Of a DNA stretch of 9,224 nt, positions 1 to 6,897 are shown one piece after another. Positions within the stretch are counted from its first letter, which is position 1. Every line of letters starts with the position of its first letter. The stretch lies in assembly GCA_937898155.1 (NCBI GenBank), contig CALEJO010000207.1, positions 1 to 9,224 of the forward strand. The letters run 5' to 3'. The DNA is from an uncultured Clostridia bacterium (lineage in GTDB: Bacteria > Bacillota > Clostridia > Oscillospirales > CAG-272). The notes under the pieces were generated by a model. That model searched no databases, was not told where the DNA came from, and saw nothing but the letters and a program-made list of their open reading frames with translations. Made by a program: the position numbers and the translations under genes.

Positions 1-15
1 GTAGCACACCCGATT

Positions 16-31
16 TTTGTGCTTGCACAAA
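16..31. repeat. Short perfect inverted repeat downstream of glmS
   Basis: TTTGTGC and GCACAAA form a perfect 7-base inverted repeat separated by TT. It could also fold as a 6-bp stem with a CTTG loop. It lies about 10 bases past the glmS stop codon, where a terminator would be expected. On the glmS strand, however, the stem is followed by AAAUCGGG rather than a run of U, and the stem is AU-rich and weak. I therefore list it as a structure only, not as an intrinsic terminator. Confidence 0.35.
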
Positions 32-40
32 TAGTAAAGG

Positions 41-160
41 TTATTCCACCGTAACGCTTTTGGCCAAATTGCGCGGCTTGTCGGGGTCTACACGGCGCGC
101 GACGGCCATGCGGTACGCCAAATACTGCAAGGGTACCGACGCCGCCATCGCCGCCTCTGT
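41..160 (-). CDS. glmS: GlmS C-terminal fragment (5' part missing)
   Basis: The minus strand encodes about 39 residues of the extreme C-terminus of glucosamine-6-phosphate synthase, which makes glucosamine-6-phosphate from fructose-6-phosphate and glutamine for peptidoglycan precursors. The family signature is plain: a VPLQYLAY segment, then a DPDKPRNLAKSVTVE tail directly before a TAA stop at 43-41. This tail is almost invariant in GlmS and contributes to the isomerase-domain active site. Upstream on the minus strand, similarity stops at about 155-165, and the continuing frame (to 259) is the antisense of smc, not GlmS. The catalytic glutaminase domain and nearly all of the sugar isomerase domains are therefore absent. 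The piece cannot be functional as it stands. It is either the end of a real glmS brought here by rearrangement or a chimeric join. Identity is firm; the exact edge is uncertain by about 10 bases. Confidence 0.85.
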   Translation of the reverse strand, partial: TEAAMAASVPLQYLAYRMAVARRVDPDKPRNLAKSVTVE

Positions 161-170
161 GGCGGAGGCG
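152..170. other. glmS/smc breakpoint at a small inverted repeat
   Basis: This is where minus-strand glmS similarity ends and plus-strand smc similarity begins. The segment holds a perfect 6-base inverted repeat, CGCCTC (152-157) and GAGGCG (165-170), separated by 7 bases. An alternative 5-base pairing, CCGCC (151-155) with GGCGG (161-165), is nested with it. To the left, the coding sense is GlmS on the minus strand; to the right it is SMC coiled coil on the plus strand. Inverted repeats of this kind can allow template switching during DNA synthesis or amplification and can also mislead assembly. The repeat is short enough, in GC-rich DNA, to be coincidental. Confidence 0.7.
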
Positions 171-2561
171 CAAAAGGAATCGGCGAGCCAGAAGTGCGAC
201 GAGCTTTCCGAATCCATCGAAAAGCACGAGAGCGACATCCGGATGCTCGATGATCGCATGAATCTCGCGAAAGAGAAGATCGCGGGCTACGTCAAAAAAG
301 AAGAAGCGATCAAGGCGCAGCTCGACGAGATCGACCGCGTGAAAGCGGAATACGACGGCAAAATGCAGGCGCTTTCCGCGCAGAAGAATGACCAGTTTCT
401 TGAAATTTCAAGCAGAAAACATAAAATCCAGAACCTCGTCCGCATGGAAGAACTGCTCGAAGGATATTCGGGCGCGGTGCGGTTCGTGGTGAGTGAACAT
501 AAGGGCGGCAAGATCACGCTTCCGAGCGGCGTGCCGATCGCGCTTTACGGGCCGCTTTCGACGCTGATCTCCGTGCCGGACCGCTATTCGGCGGCGATCG
601 AGATCGCGTTCGGGCAGAGCTTGCAAAACCTCGTCGTGGAGGACGAAGAGAGCGCAAAGGCGGCGATCGCGTATCTGAAAAAGAAGAGCGCGGGACGTGC
701 GACGTTCTATCCCGTCTCGACGATGCGCGGCACGGAACTGACCGAAGCCGATCTGCCTGCGGGCACGCGCGAGGGCTTCCTTGCGTCGGCGTCGGCGCTC
801 GTGGACTGTGAAGAGAAATTCCGCGGCATTGTCCGCAGTTTGCTCGGCAGAATTCTCATCGTGGACGATATCGAGCACGCGAACAAGATCGCGAAAGCGA
901 TGAATTTCCGTTATCGCATCGTCACGCTCGATGGGCAGGTCATCAATGCGGGCGGCAGCTTCACGGGCGGCTCGCTTTCGACGGACGGCAGAATTCTGTC
1001 GCGCCGCGTGCAGATCGACAAGCTCGGCGAAGAGGTCAAGGCGCTCGAAGCGGCGATGGCGGCGACGGAAAAAGAAATGAAAGACCTGACAGCGAAGCGC
1101 GAGGAGACCGAGCGGAGCGAGGGCGGCGTGCTGTCCACGGCGTCGGTGCTGAAAGCGATGCACGACGCGGAGCAGACGCAACTGACGGTGCTGGAATCCA
1201 ATCACAAGGTGCTGGCGGACGCGCTCGAGCTTTTGATCGGCGAGCGCGACGCGGCGGCATCGAAATCGACGCGCGAAGAAAACGACCGCGAGGCGCTGGA
1301 ACGCAAACGCGCGGCGTTCACGGAAGAATTGACGGCGGCGGAGGCACTGACGGGCGAGCTTGCCAAAGAGAAAGAACGGCTCGCCGCCGCGCTGGACGCG
1401 GCACGCGCGGCGTTTGCCGCGGTCAATGTGGAGGTCGCCAAGGAAGAAACGAACCTCTCGATGCTCGCGCAGATGCGCGATACGGCGGCGGCCCGCGTGT
1501 CGGAGATCGAAGCGAACATCGAAGAACAAAAGACGTTCATCGCGCAGGCGAACGCGAAGATCGACGCGGGCGGCGCGGAGGCGAAAGCGATCCGCGAGGA
1601 ATCCGACCGCATCGAAGCGGAGCTTGCCGCGTGCGATACGGAAAAAACAACGCTGACCGAGCGGGCGGCGGCGCTCGAAAAAAAGCTGAACGAGCTTCGC
1701 GTGCGCACGCGCGACCTCGGCGAGAAGCGCGACTTGCTCTATCGCACCTATACGCGCCTCGAAGCGGAATGTGAAACGCTCCGCGAGCGGCAGGATAAGC
1801 TCATGGCGTTCCTTTGGGACGAATACGAGCTGACTTATAGCGACGCGGTGAAAAAATGCGGCGAGCGCGTGACGAAAGAAACGCGCGCGGAAGCAGTTGC
1901 GTCCCAAACCAAATACAAAAACCAACTGCGCGCGCTCGGCAATGTCAATGTCGGCGCGATCGAGGAATATCGCGACGTCAAAAAGCAATTTGACGATCTG
2001 ACGGCGCAGATCACCGATCTGACGACGTCCCGCACGGAGCTGATGAAGATCATCGCCTCGCTCGAAGAGACGATGGTGCAGGATTTCGTTTCGACGGTGG
2101 AAGCGATCAACATCAACTTCGCCAAGGTGTTTGCGGAGCTGTTCGGCGGCGGCAAGGCGGAGATCAAGCTCTCCGATCCCGACAACGTGCTGGAAAGCGG
2201 CATCGACATCAACGTCGCGCCGCCCGGCAAGGTCATCAAGAGCATGTCGCTGCTCTCCGGCGGCGAGCAGGCATTCGTGGCGATCGCGCTCTATTTCGCG
2301 ATTTTGAAAGTCAATCCGTCCCCGTTCTGCATCCTCGACGAGATCGAGGCGGCGCTGGACGAGGTGAACGTCGATAAATTTGCGGATTACGTGAAAAATT
2401 ACGCAAGTCGCACGCAGTTTGTCATCATCACGCACCGTCGCGGCACGATGGAGGCGGCGGAACGGCTTTACGGCGTGACGATGCACGAAAAGGGTATTTC
2501 CGATATCGTTTCGATCGACGTTTCGGAGATCGAACAGAAAATCGGTGTCAAAATGAATTGA
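165..2561 (+). CDS. smc: Chromosome partition protein SMC, N-terminal third missing
   Basis: SMC dimers bind ScpA and ScpB to form bacterial condensin, which extrudes DNA loops and compacts the chromosome. What remains here is the end of the first coiled coil (165 to about 455), the hinge (about 456-977, with AAIEIAFGQSLQN, GRATFYP, RYRIVTLDG and GGSFTGGS), the returning coiled coil (about 980-2050, rich in Glu, Lys and Ala), and the complete C-terminal ATPase head. The head has the signature LSGGE at 2253-2267, Walker B ending ILDEIEAALDE around 2331-2363, and the H-loop THRRGTMEAAERLYGVTM near 2431-2480. Bacterial SMC is about 1,190 residues; about 799 are present. The N-terminal head with Walker A and roughly 200 residues of coiled coil are gone. 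The frame continues left to a TTG at 60, and indeed to the window edge, but 60 to about 160 is antisense glmS, so that start is not credible. The gene ends 10 bases before ftsY, its usual partner. Confidence 0.93.
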   Translation, partial: EAQKESASQKCDELSESIEKHESDIRMLDDRMNLAKEKIAGYVKKEEAIKAQLDEIDRVKAEYDGKMQALSAQKNDQFLEISSRKHKIQNLVRMEELLEGYSGAVRFVVSEHKGGKITLPSGVPIALYGPLSTLISVPDRYSAAIEIAFGQSLQNLVVEDEESAKAAIAYLKKKSAGRATFYPVSTMRGTELTEADLPAGTREGFLASASALVDCEEKFRGIVRSLLGRILIVDDIEHANKIAKAMNFRYRIVTLDGQVINAGGSFTGGSLSTDGRILSRRVQIDKLGEEVKALEAAMAATEKEMKDLTAKREETERSEGGVLSTASVLKAMHDAEQTQLTVLESNHKVLADALELLIGERDAAASKSTREENDREALERKRAAFTEELTAAEALTGELAKEKERLAAALDAARAAFAAVNVEVAKEETNLSMLAQMRDTAAARVSEIEANIEEQKTFIAQANAKIDAGGAEAKAIREESDRIEAELAACDTEKTTLTERAAALEKKLNELRVRTRDLGEKRDLLYRTYTRLEAECETLRERQDKLMAFLWDEYELTYSDAVKKCGERVTKETRAEAVASQTKYKNQLRALGNVNVGAIEEYRDVKKQFDDLTAQITDLTTSRTELMKIIASLEETMVQDFVSTVEAININFAKVFAELFGGGKAEIKLSDPDNVLESGIDINVAPPGKVIKSMSLLSGGEQAFVAIALYFAILKVNPSPFCILDEIEAALDEVNVDKFADYVKNYASRTQFVIITHRRGTMEAAERLYGVTMHEKGISDIVSIDVSEIEQKIGVKMN

Positions 2562-2571
2562 GAGGAATCAA

Positions 2572-3495
2572 ATGAGCTTTTTCGATAAACTCAAAAGCGG
2601 GCTTTCCAAAACGAAGAAAGCCCTCGTCGCGGGCATGGACGCGATTTTCGGCAGTTATCGTGACGTCGGCGCGGAATTGTTCGACGAACTGGAAGAACTG
2701 CTGATCACGTCCGACATCGGCGCGGAAACGACGATGGAGATTCTCGACACGCTCCGCGACCGCATCCACGAGGAACGCATCCTCGAACCCGAGGCGGCGA
2801 AGCAGGTGCTGTTCGGGATCATGCGCGAGATGATCGGTGAGGGCGAGCCGATCCGCACGGAGAACGGCAAAATGACCGTCATCCTCGTCATCGGCGTCAA
2901 CGGCGTCGGCAAAACGACGTCGATTGCCAAGATCGCAAACGTGATGAAAACGCAGGGCAAGCACGTGTTGCTTGCCGCCGCAGACACGTTCCGTGCCGCC
3001 GCCATCGACCAACTCGGCGTGTGGGCGGAGCGCGTGGGGGTGGAGCTGATCGCGCAGAGCGAGGGCTCGGACCCCGCGGCAGTCGTTTTCGACGCGTGCG
3101 CCGCCGCGAAGAAGCGCGGGGCGGACGTGCTGATCGTCGATACGGCAGGGCGGCTTCATAACAAGAAAAATCTGATGAACGAGCTGGAAAAGATCGACCG
3201 CGTCATTACGCGGGAGCTTCCCGACAGCGTGCGCGAGACGCTTCTCGTGCTGGACGCGACGACGGGACAGAACGCCGTCATTCAGGCGCGCGAATTCAAA
3301 AACGCCGCGCCGATCAGCGGACTCGTGCTGACGAAGCTCGACGGCACCGCCAAGGGCGGCATCGTGCTTTCGATCAAAAAAGAACTTGGCATCCCCGTGA
3401 AATTCATCGGCGTCGGCGAAAAGGTCGATGATCTGCAACCCTTCTCGGGCGAGGAATTCGTTGCCGCGCTGTTTGAAAGCGAGGCGCAAGCATGA
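2572..3495 (+). CDS. ftsY: Signal recognition particle receptor FtsY
   Basis: FtsY is the membrane-associated GTPase that docks the Ffh-SRP-ribosome complex at SecYEG for co-translational membrane insertion. The protein has 307 residues. An amphipathic, Lys-rich N-terminus (1-20) suits membrane targeting, and there is no long acidic A domain, as is usual in Bacillota. The N domain covers about 25-90. The G domain carries all the SRP-GTPase motifs: P-loop GVNGVGKTT (108-116), DTFRAAA (138-144), DTAGR (190-194), TKLDG (254-258) and the closing GVGEKVDDL (280-288). The start is supported by AGAGGA at 2561-2566, five bases upstream, and by the typical MSFFDKLK opening. It follows smc by 10 bases and its TGA overlaps the ATG of rdgB, so it is probably co-transcribed and translationally coupled. 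I see nothing irregular in it. Confidence 0.98.
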   Translation: MSFFDKLKSGLSKTKKALVAGMDAIFGSYRDVGAELFDELEELLITSDIGAETTMEILDTLRDRIHEERILEPEAAKQVLFGIMREMIGEGEPIRTENGKMTVILVIGVNGVGKTTSIAKIANVMKTQGKHVLLAAADTFRAAAIDQLGVWAERVGVELIAQSEGSDPAAVVFDACAAAKKRGADVLIVDTAGRLHNKKNLMNELEKIDRVITRELPDSVRETLLVLDATTGQNAVIQAREFKNAAPISGLVLTKLDGTAKGGIVLSIKKELGIPVKFIGVGEKVDDLQPFSGEEFVAALFESEAQA

Positions 3496-4121
3496 CCGAT
3501 CTCGTGATGGCGTCGAACAACGCCCATAAAATCAAAGAGCTCGCGGCGTTTTTGCAAGCGCTTTGCCCGTGCGACGCGCACGGCGAGCCGTTTCGCTTCC
3601 GTTCGCTGAAAGAGATCGGCTGGACGGCGGAGATCGTCGAGGACGGAACGACGTTTGAAGAAAACGCGCTGATCAAAGCGCGCACCGTCGCCGCGCTCGG
3701 CTATATCGGCGTGGCGGACGACTCGGGGCTTTGTGTGGACGCACTGCACGGCGAGCCGGGCATTTATTCGGCGCGTTATGCCGAGGGGCGCGGCGACGAA
3801 GCCAACAATCAAAAAGTGCTGAAAAATCTGCAAAACACACCCGATGCCGAACGCACGGCGCATTTCGTTTCGGTGATCGCGTGTGTCTTCCCCGACGGAA
3901 CGGAGCTCGTCGCGCGGGGCGAATGTCCGGGCGTGATCCTGCGGGATTACCGCGGCGAAAACGGCTTCGGCTACGATCCGCTTTTTTATTACGAACCGCT
4001 CCGAAAAACCTTTGCGGAAATGACGGCGGAGGAAAAGAACCGCGTCAGTCATCGCGCACGCGCCATGGCGAACTTTGCGGAGTTGTTCGCAGAGGAGCAG
4101 AAAAGGAGAACGGGATGCTGA
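3492..4121 (+). CDS. rdgB: XTP/dITP diphosphatase (RdgB/HAM1 family)
   Basis: This house-cleaning enzyme hydrolyses XTP, dITP and ITP to monophosphates plus pyrophosphate, keeping deaminated purines out of DNA and RNA. At 209 residues it is near the family norm of about 200. Visible motifs are the N-terminal substrate loop ASNNAHKIKE (7-16), the metal-binding acidic strand ADDSGLCVDAL (75-85) followed by GEPGIYSARYAG-type sequence (87-99), the base-recognition GENGFGYDPLF (155-165), and a C-terminal motif EEKNRVSHRARA (180-191). The start at 3492 uses GAGG at 3481-3484 and shares ATGA with the ftsY stop, indicating coupled translation. Its stop lies inside the start region of yhbY (7-base overlap). 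In many Clostridia a YfcE-like phosphoesterase gene follows rdgB; none is present here. Confidence 0.96.
   Translation: MTDLVMASNNAHKIKELAAFLQALCPCDAHGEPFRFRSLKEIGWTAEIVEDGTTFEENALIKARTVAALGYIGVADDSGLCVDALHGEPGIYSARYAEGRGDEANNQKVLKNLQNTPDAERTAHFVSVIACVFPDGTELVARGECPGVILRDYRGENGFGYDPLFYYEPLRKTFAEMTAEEKNRVSHRARAMANFAELFAEEQKRRTGC
4103..4108 (+). promoter_or_regulatory. Ribosome binding site setting the yhbY start
   Basis: AAGGAG stands six bases before the ATG at 4115, inside the 3' end of rdgB. It decides the yhbY start: the same frame is open far upstream to 3731 and would otherwise suggest a much longer, spurious protein that is merely a shadow of rdgB. Confidence 0.8.
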
Positions 4122-4411
4122 CGAGCAGACAACGCGCGTTTCTGCGCGGAAAAGCAAATCCGCTCGACACGATCTTTCAGATCGGCAAGGGCGGCATCGG
4201 AGAAGAAACGATCCGCCAGATCGGCAACGCGCTCGAAGCGCGGGAGCTGATCAAGGCGCGCACGCTTGACGCGTGCGAATACGGACCGCGGGAAGCCGCG
4301 GAAGCACTCGCGGCGGCGCTCGGCGCCGACGTCGTGGCAGTGACGGGAAGCCGATTTGTGCTTTACCGCCCGTCGCAGAAAAAGAAGATCATCGAGCTTC
4401 CGAACGAATAA
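4115..4411 (+). CDS. yhbY: YhbY-family (CRM domain) ribosome-associated RNA-binding protein
   Basis: This is a 98-residue single CRM-domain protein, equivalent to E. coli YhbY and B. subtilis YqeI, which associate with pre-50S ribosomal particles. The family fold is evident: an opening TSRQRAFLRGKANPLD (3-18), the GxxG RNA-binding loop in QIGKGGI (22-28), a helix containing ALEARELIK (39-47), and the closing strand VTGSRFVLYRPS (76-87) followed by a basic tail and LP. The ATG at 4115 is fixed by a strong Shine-Dalgarno six bases upstream and by agreement with family N-termini. It overlaps the end of rdgB by 7 bases and is followed by nadD after 19 bases. The B. subtilis order yqeI–nadD–yqeK is preserved, which supports the call. 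The precise molecular role of YhbY proteins is known only in outline (50S assembly). Confidence 0.95.
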   Translation: MLTSRQRAFLRGKANPLDTIFQIGKGGIGEETIRQIGNALEARELIKARTLDACEYGPREAAEALAAALGADVVAVTGSRFVLYRPSQKKKIIELPNE

Positions 4412-4420
4412 GCGGAAGCG

Positions 4421-4425
4421 GGAGG
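4421..4425 (+). promoter_or_regulatory. Ribosome binding site setting the nadD start
   Basis: GGAGG stands five bases before the ATG at 4431, in the 19-base gap after yhbY. It selects that start over an in-frame upstream ATG at 4356, which would add 25 residues that are only the shifted-frame image of the yhbY end. Confidence 0.8.
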
Positions 4426-4430
4426 GCGAT

Positions 4431-5045
4431 ATGCGTATCGGCATTTTCGGCGGGACGTTCGATCCGATCCACGAGGGGCATCTCCGCGCAGCCGCCGCGT
4501 TCTTACACGCGGTCGCGCCGGACGCGCTCTTTCTTGTGCCGAATCGCGAAACGCCGCGCAAGCGGATGCCAAATGCCTCTGCGGCAGACCGGCTCGCGAT
4601 GACGCGTCTTGCCGTCGCCGCCGATCCGCGATTTGACGCGCGGGTGTCGGTTTCCGACTGCGAGATCACGCGGGCGGAGACGAGCTACACCGCGGATACT
4701 GTGGCGCTCTTTTCGGAGGGCGGCAAAAACGAGATTTTCCTCTATTGCGGCACAGATACGTTCCGTTCGATCGACCGTTTCGTGCACGCGGAGGAGCTTT
4801 TGCGCGCGGTGACGCTCGTTTTGGGCGCGCGCGAAGAAGCGACCGAGGCGGAGAGACGCGAAATCGCGGAAAAGAAAGCGGAACTGACGCGCCGCTACGG
4901 CACGCCGATCCTCGGCCTGCCGCTCGTTCCCGCGCCGCTTTCCTCGGCACAGGTCCGCGAAGCGATCGCGCGCGGAGACGACGTTTCGGCGATGCTGCCG
5001 GCGTCGGTGATCGCCTATATCAAGGAGAAAAAACTTTACCTATGA
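4431..5045 (+). CDS. nadD: Nicotinate-nucleotide adenylyltransferase NadD
   Basis: NadD joins nicotinate mononucleotide and ATP to give deamido-NAD plus pyrophosphate, the key step shared by de novo and salvage NAD synthesis in the cytoplasm. From ATG 4431 the protein has 204 residues, normal for the family. It is a Rossmann-like nucleotidyltransferase with the ATP-binding motif GGTFDPIHEGH (7-17), the loop VPNRETPRKRM (36-46), the mid motif CGTDTFRSIDRF (106-117), and a C-terminal motif LSSAQVREAI (170-179) corresponding to the family's ISSTxIR. Two positions differ from the usual consensus: Phe117 where many NadDs have a Trp that stacks on the nicotinate ring, and Ala173 where Thr or Ser is usual. 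Both may be tolerated lineage variation. Its stop overlaps the yqeK start (ATGA), implying coupling. Function is assigned with high confidence from motifs and context. Confidence 0.96.
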   Translation: MRIGIFGGTFDPIHEGHLRAAAAFLHAVAPDALFLVPNRETPRKRMPNASAADRLAMTRLAVAADPRFDARVSVSDCEITRAETSYTADTVALFSEGGKNEIFLYCGTDTFRSIDRFVHAEELLRAVTLVLGAREEATEAERREIAEKKAELTRRYGTPILGLPLVPAPLSSAQVREAIARGDDVSAMLPASVIAYIKEKKLYL

Positions 5046-5686
5046 ACCCGAACACAGAACGCATTTTGGAAAAAATCAAAGCGGAGCTCCCCCGCTATGA
5101 GGAGCCGCAGCGCATCGAGCATACGCTCGGCGTGCTCGGCGAATGTCGGTTTTTCGCCGGCTTTTTCCGGCTCGACGAGGAGGAGGAGCGTGCGCTTCTG
5201 ACGGCGGCGCTTCTGCACGATCTCGCGAAGTCTGTCCCCGAAGACGAGGAGCCGGCGCTTTTTGCGCGCTACGGCATTGCCGGAGCCGACGCGACACCGC
5301 CGGTGCGCCATCAGTTTCTCGGCGCGCCGATGGCAAAAGAAGCGTTCGGCGAGGAGATCGTCAGCGACGCGGTCGTATCGGCGATCGGCTGTCATACGAC
5401 GGGCAAGCCGGGCATGAGCCGCCTCGACAAGATGCTTTTCGTCGCGGATTTCACGGAAGCGGGCAGAAAATACCGCTCCTGCACCGAAATGCGGGAATAT
5501 TTGCATAGCAAATGTGCCAAACTGAATGCAAACGACGCTTCCGCGAAAGAACGTCTTCTGAACGACGTTGTGAAACGCATTCTGGGCTATACGATCACTT
5601 ATCTTGTGGAAAAGGGAAAAGATGTGGACATCGAAACCGTTCTGACGTGGAACGATCTGATCAGACAGGAAAAGGGAGATTCATGA
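5042..5686 (+). CDS. yqeK: YqeK-type HD-domain Ap4A hydrolase (symmetrical bis(5'-nucleosyl)-tetraphosphatase)
   Basis: YqeK proteins are metal-dependent HD-superfamily phosphohydrolases. Characterised members split diadenosine tetraphosphate, a stress-linked by-product of aminoacyl-tRNA synthetases, into two ADP. The protein has 214 residues. The metal-ligand set is visible in order: His27 in RIEHTLGV, His59-Asp60 in ALLHDLAK, His90 in VRHQFLGA, His118 in GCHTTGKPGMSRLDK (117-130), and Asp136 in LFVADFTE. The HTTGKPGM segment followed by a VAD strand is characteristic of YqeK within the HD family. The ATG at 5042 shares ATGA with the nadD stop. AAGGAG at 5022-5027 is 14 bases upstream, rather far, so re-initiation after nadD may matter. 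Placement directly after nadD is the conserved arrangement. The stop overlaps the next gene by the same ATGA pattern. Confidence 0.94.
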   Translation: MNPNTERILEKIKAELPRYEEPQRIEHTLGVLGECRFFAGFFRLDEEEERALLTAALLHDLAKSVPEDEEPALFARYGIAGADATPPVRHQFLGAPMAKEAFGEEIVSDAVVSAIGCHTTGKPGMSRLDKMLFVADFTEAGRKYRSCTEMREYLHSKCAKLNANDASAKERLLNDVVKRILGYTITYLVEKGKDVDIETVLTWNDLIRQEKGDS

Positions 5687-6867
5687 ACTCATCACCGAAT
5701 CATAATCATCAACCGCGCAACGTCGGTCCCGCGAGAACGGGCGAACGGAGCGCAAAACAAAAAAAGCAAAAACAGATGCGCGTTCTGCTCGCGCTCGGCA
5801 TTTGCGTCGTGGCGGTCGTTGCCGTCCTTTCCGTGACGGTGATCGCGTTGCTTTCGCACGAGCCGAAGGTCGATCCGCATCCGCAGTTTTCGACGAATCC
5901 GCCGTCGCCGACGGAGCCGATCGAGACGGGCGAGGTCATCACGCCCGATCCCTATGCACGCAAAGAGGGCTTTTATACCTTCCTCGTCGCGGGGCTGGAC
6001 AAGATCTCGTCCAGCACGGACGTTTTGATGATCGCGTCGCTCGATACCGTGAACGGATGTGTCTCGATCGTGCAGATTCCGCGGGATACGTTTCTGAATA
6101 AAGAAGTCGCGGGCTATTCCAACGTGTCCCGCGTCAACGGCATTTTCTCGGCGGCGTATAATCACGGGATCAATATGGGAAAGAGCGTCAAGGAGGCGAA
6201 GCGCCTCGGGATGGAGTCCCTCTGCTCGAAGCTGTCCGCTTCGCTCTGCGTCAATATCGACGGCTATCTGCTCGTTGATACGGAGAGCTTCCGCAAGGTG
6301 ATCGACGCCGTGGGCGGCATCGACTACGACGTGCCGTGCGACATGGACTACGAGGACCCCGAGCAGGATTTGTATATCCATTTGAAAAAGGGATATCAGC
6401 ACCTCGACGGCGATCAATGCGAGCAACTGATCCGCAACCGGAGCGGCTACGCGGGCGGCGATATCGAGCGCGTGAAGCTCCGCGGCAATTTCATGACGGA
6501 AGCGTTCCGGCAAGTGCTGAATAAGATCACCGTCTGGGATATGGTCGGGCTCGTGCCGACGCTGGCGGGCTACCTTGATACGTCGTTCTCCGTCGCCGAC
6601 CTCGTCGCCTATACGAAGATGGCTTACGGCGTGGGCGGAAGCAACATTTCGGTGCGCACGCTCTGCGGCTCCACGCTTTGGGACCCGAACACCGAATCGT
6701 GGTCGCCTTACTATTTCCTGAATAAAAACGGCGCGCTCGCGGACGTGAACGAATGTCTGAACGTATACGAGGGAGAGATCGGAGAGGACCTTTTCGATCC
6801 GACGGGGCTGTTCACCGACCGTCGCAACGCCAAAAATCAATTTATCGACGATTATTACAGCTCGTGA
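5683..6867 (+). CDS. LytR-CpsA-Psr (LCP) family membrane-anchored cell-wall transferase
   Basis: LCP proteins transfer undecaprenyl-linked glycopolymers, such as teichoic acids or capsule, onto peptidoglycan outside the membrane. The protein has 394 residues. It has a short polar, basic cytoplasmic tail (1-32, KQKKQKQ), one hydrophobic membrane segment (about 33-57), a Pro-rich extracellular linker (61-92) and the LCP domain (about 97-285). The expected pyrophosphate- and metal-binding residues are present: Asp106 in VAGLD, Asp113 in SSSTD, Arg134-Asp135 in QIPRDTF, Arg251/Arg253 in LIRNRSG, and Arg264/Arg267 in GDIERVKLR. The common RSD motif reads STD here. The tail after 290 is not a recognised extra domain. 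The start shares ATGA with the yqeK stop, with GGGAG four bases upstream. The wall polymer it attaches cannot be told from this window. An LCP gene between yqeK and rsfS is a known clostridial arrangement. Confidence 0.93.
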   Translation: MNSSPNHNHQPRNVGPARTGERSAKQKKQKQMRVLLALGICVVAVVAVLSVTVIALLSHEPKVDPHPQFSTNPPSPTEPIETGEVITPDPYARKEGFYTFLVAGLDKISSSTDVLMIASLDTVNGCVSIVQIPRDTFLNKEVAGYSNVSRVNGIFSAAYNHGINMGKSVKEAKRLGMESLCSKLSASLCVNIDGYLLVDTESFRKVIDAVGGIDYDVPCDMDYEDPEQDLYIHLKKGYQHLDGDQCEQLIRNRSGYAGGDIERVKLRGNFMTEAFRQVLNKITVWDMVGLVPTLAGYLDTSFSVADLVAYTKMAYGVGGSNISVRTLCGSTLWDPNTESWSPYYFLNKNGALADVNECLNVYEGEIGEDLFDPTGLFTDRRNAKNQFIDDYYSS

Positions 6868-6897
6868 GCGGGCTGTTCACATAAAGAGGAGAAGCAT

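Noticed and set aside
16..31. Intrinsic terminator for glmS
   Set aside because: The stem is only 6-7 base pairs, AU-rich, and not followed by a U-run on the glmS strand, so I kept it only as an inverted repeat.
845..997. Direct repeat of CGGCAGAATTCT at 845-856 and 986-997
   Set aside because: Both copies sit inside the smc hinge and encode different residues in different frames' contexts. Two copies of a 12-base word with no further structure look like chance plus codon bias.
408..2486. Long minus-strand frame of 692 codons opposite smc
   Set aside because: Its composition (Arg, His, Leu, Phe-rich without any recognisable domain) is what antisense of a GC-rich, coiled-coil gene gives. The plus strand is clearly SMC with hinge and ATPase motifs.
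3731..4411. A 226-residue protein ending in YhbY
   Set aside because: The part before 4115 is the shifted-frame shadow of rdgB. The strong Shine-Dalgarno and the family N-terminus place the true start at 4115.
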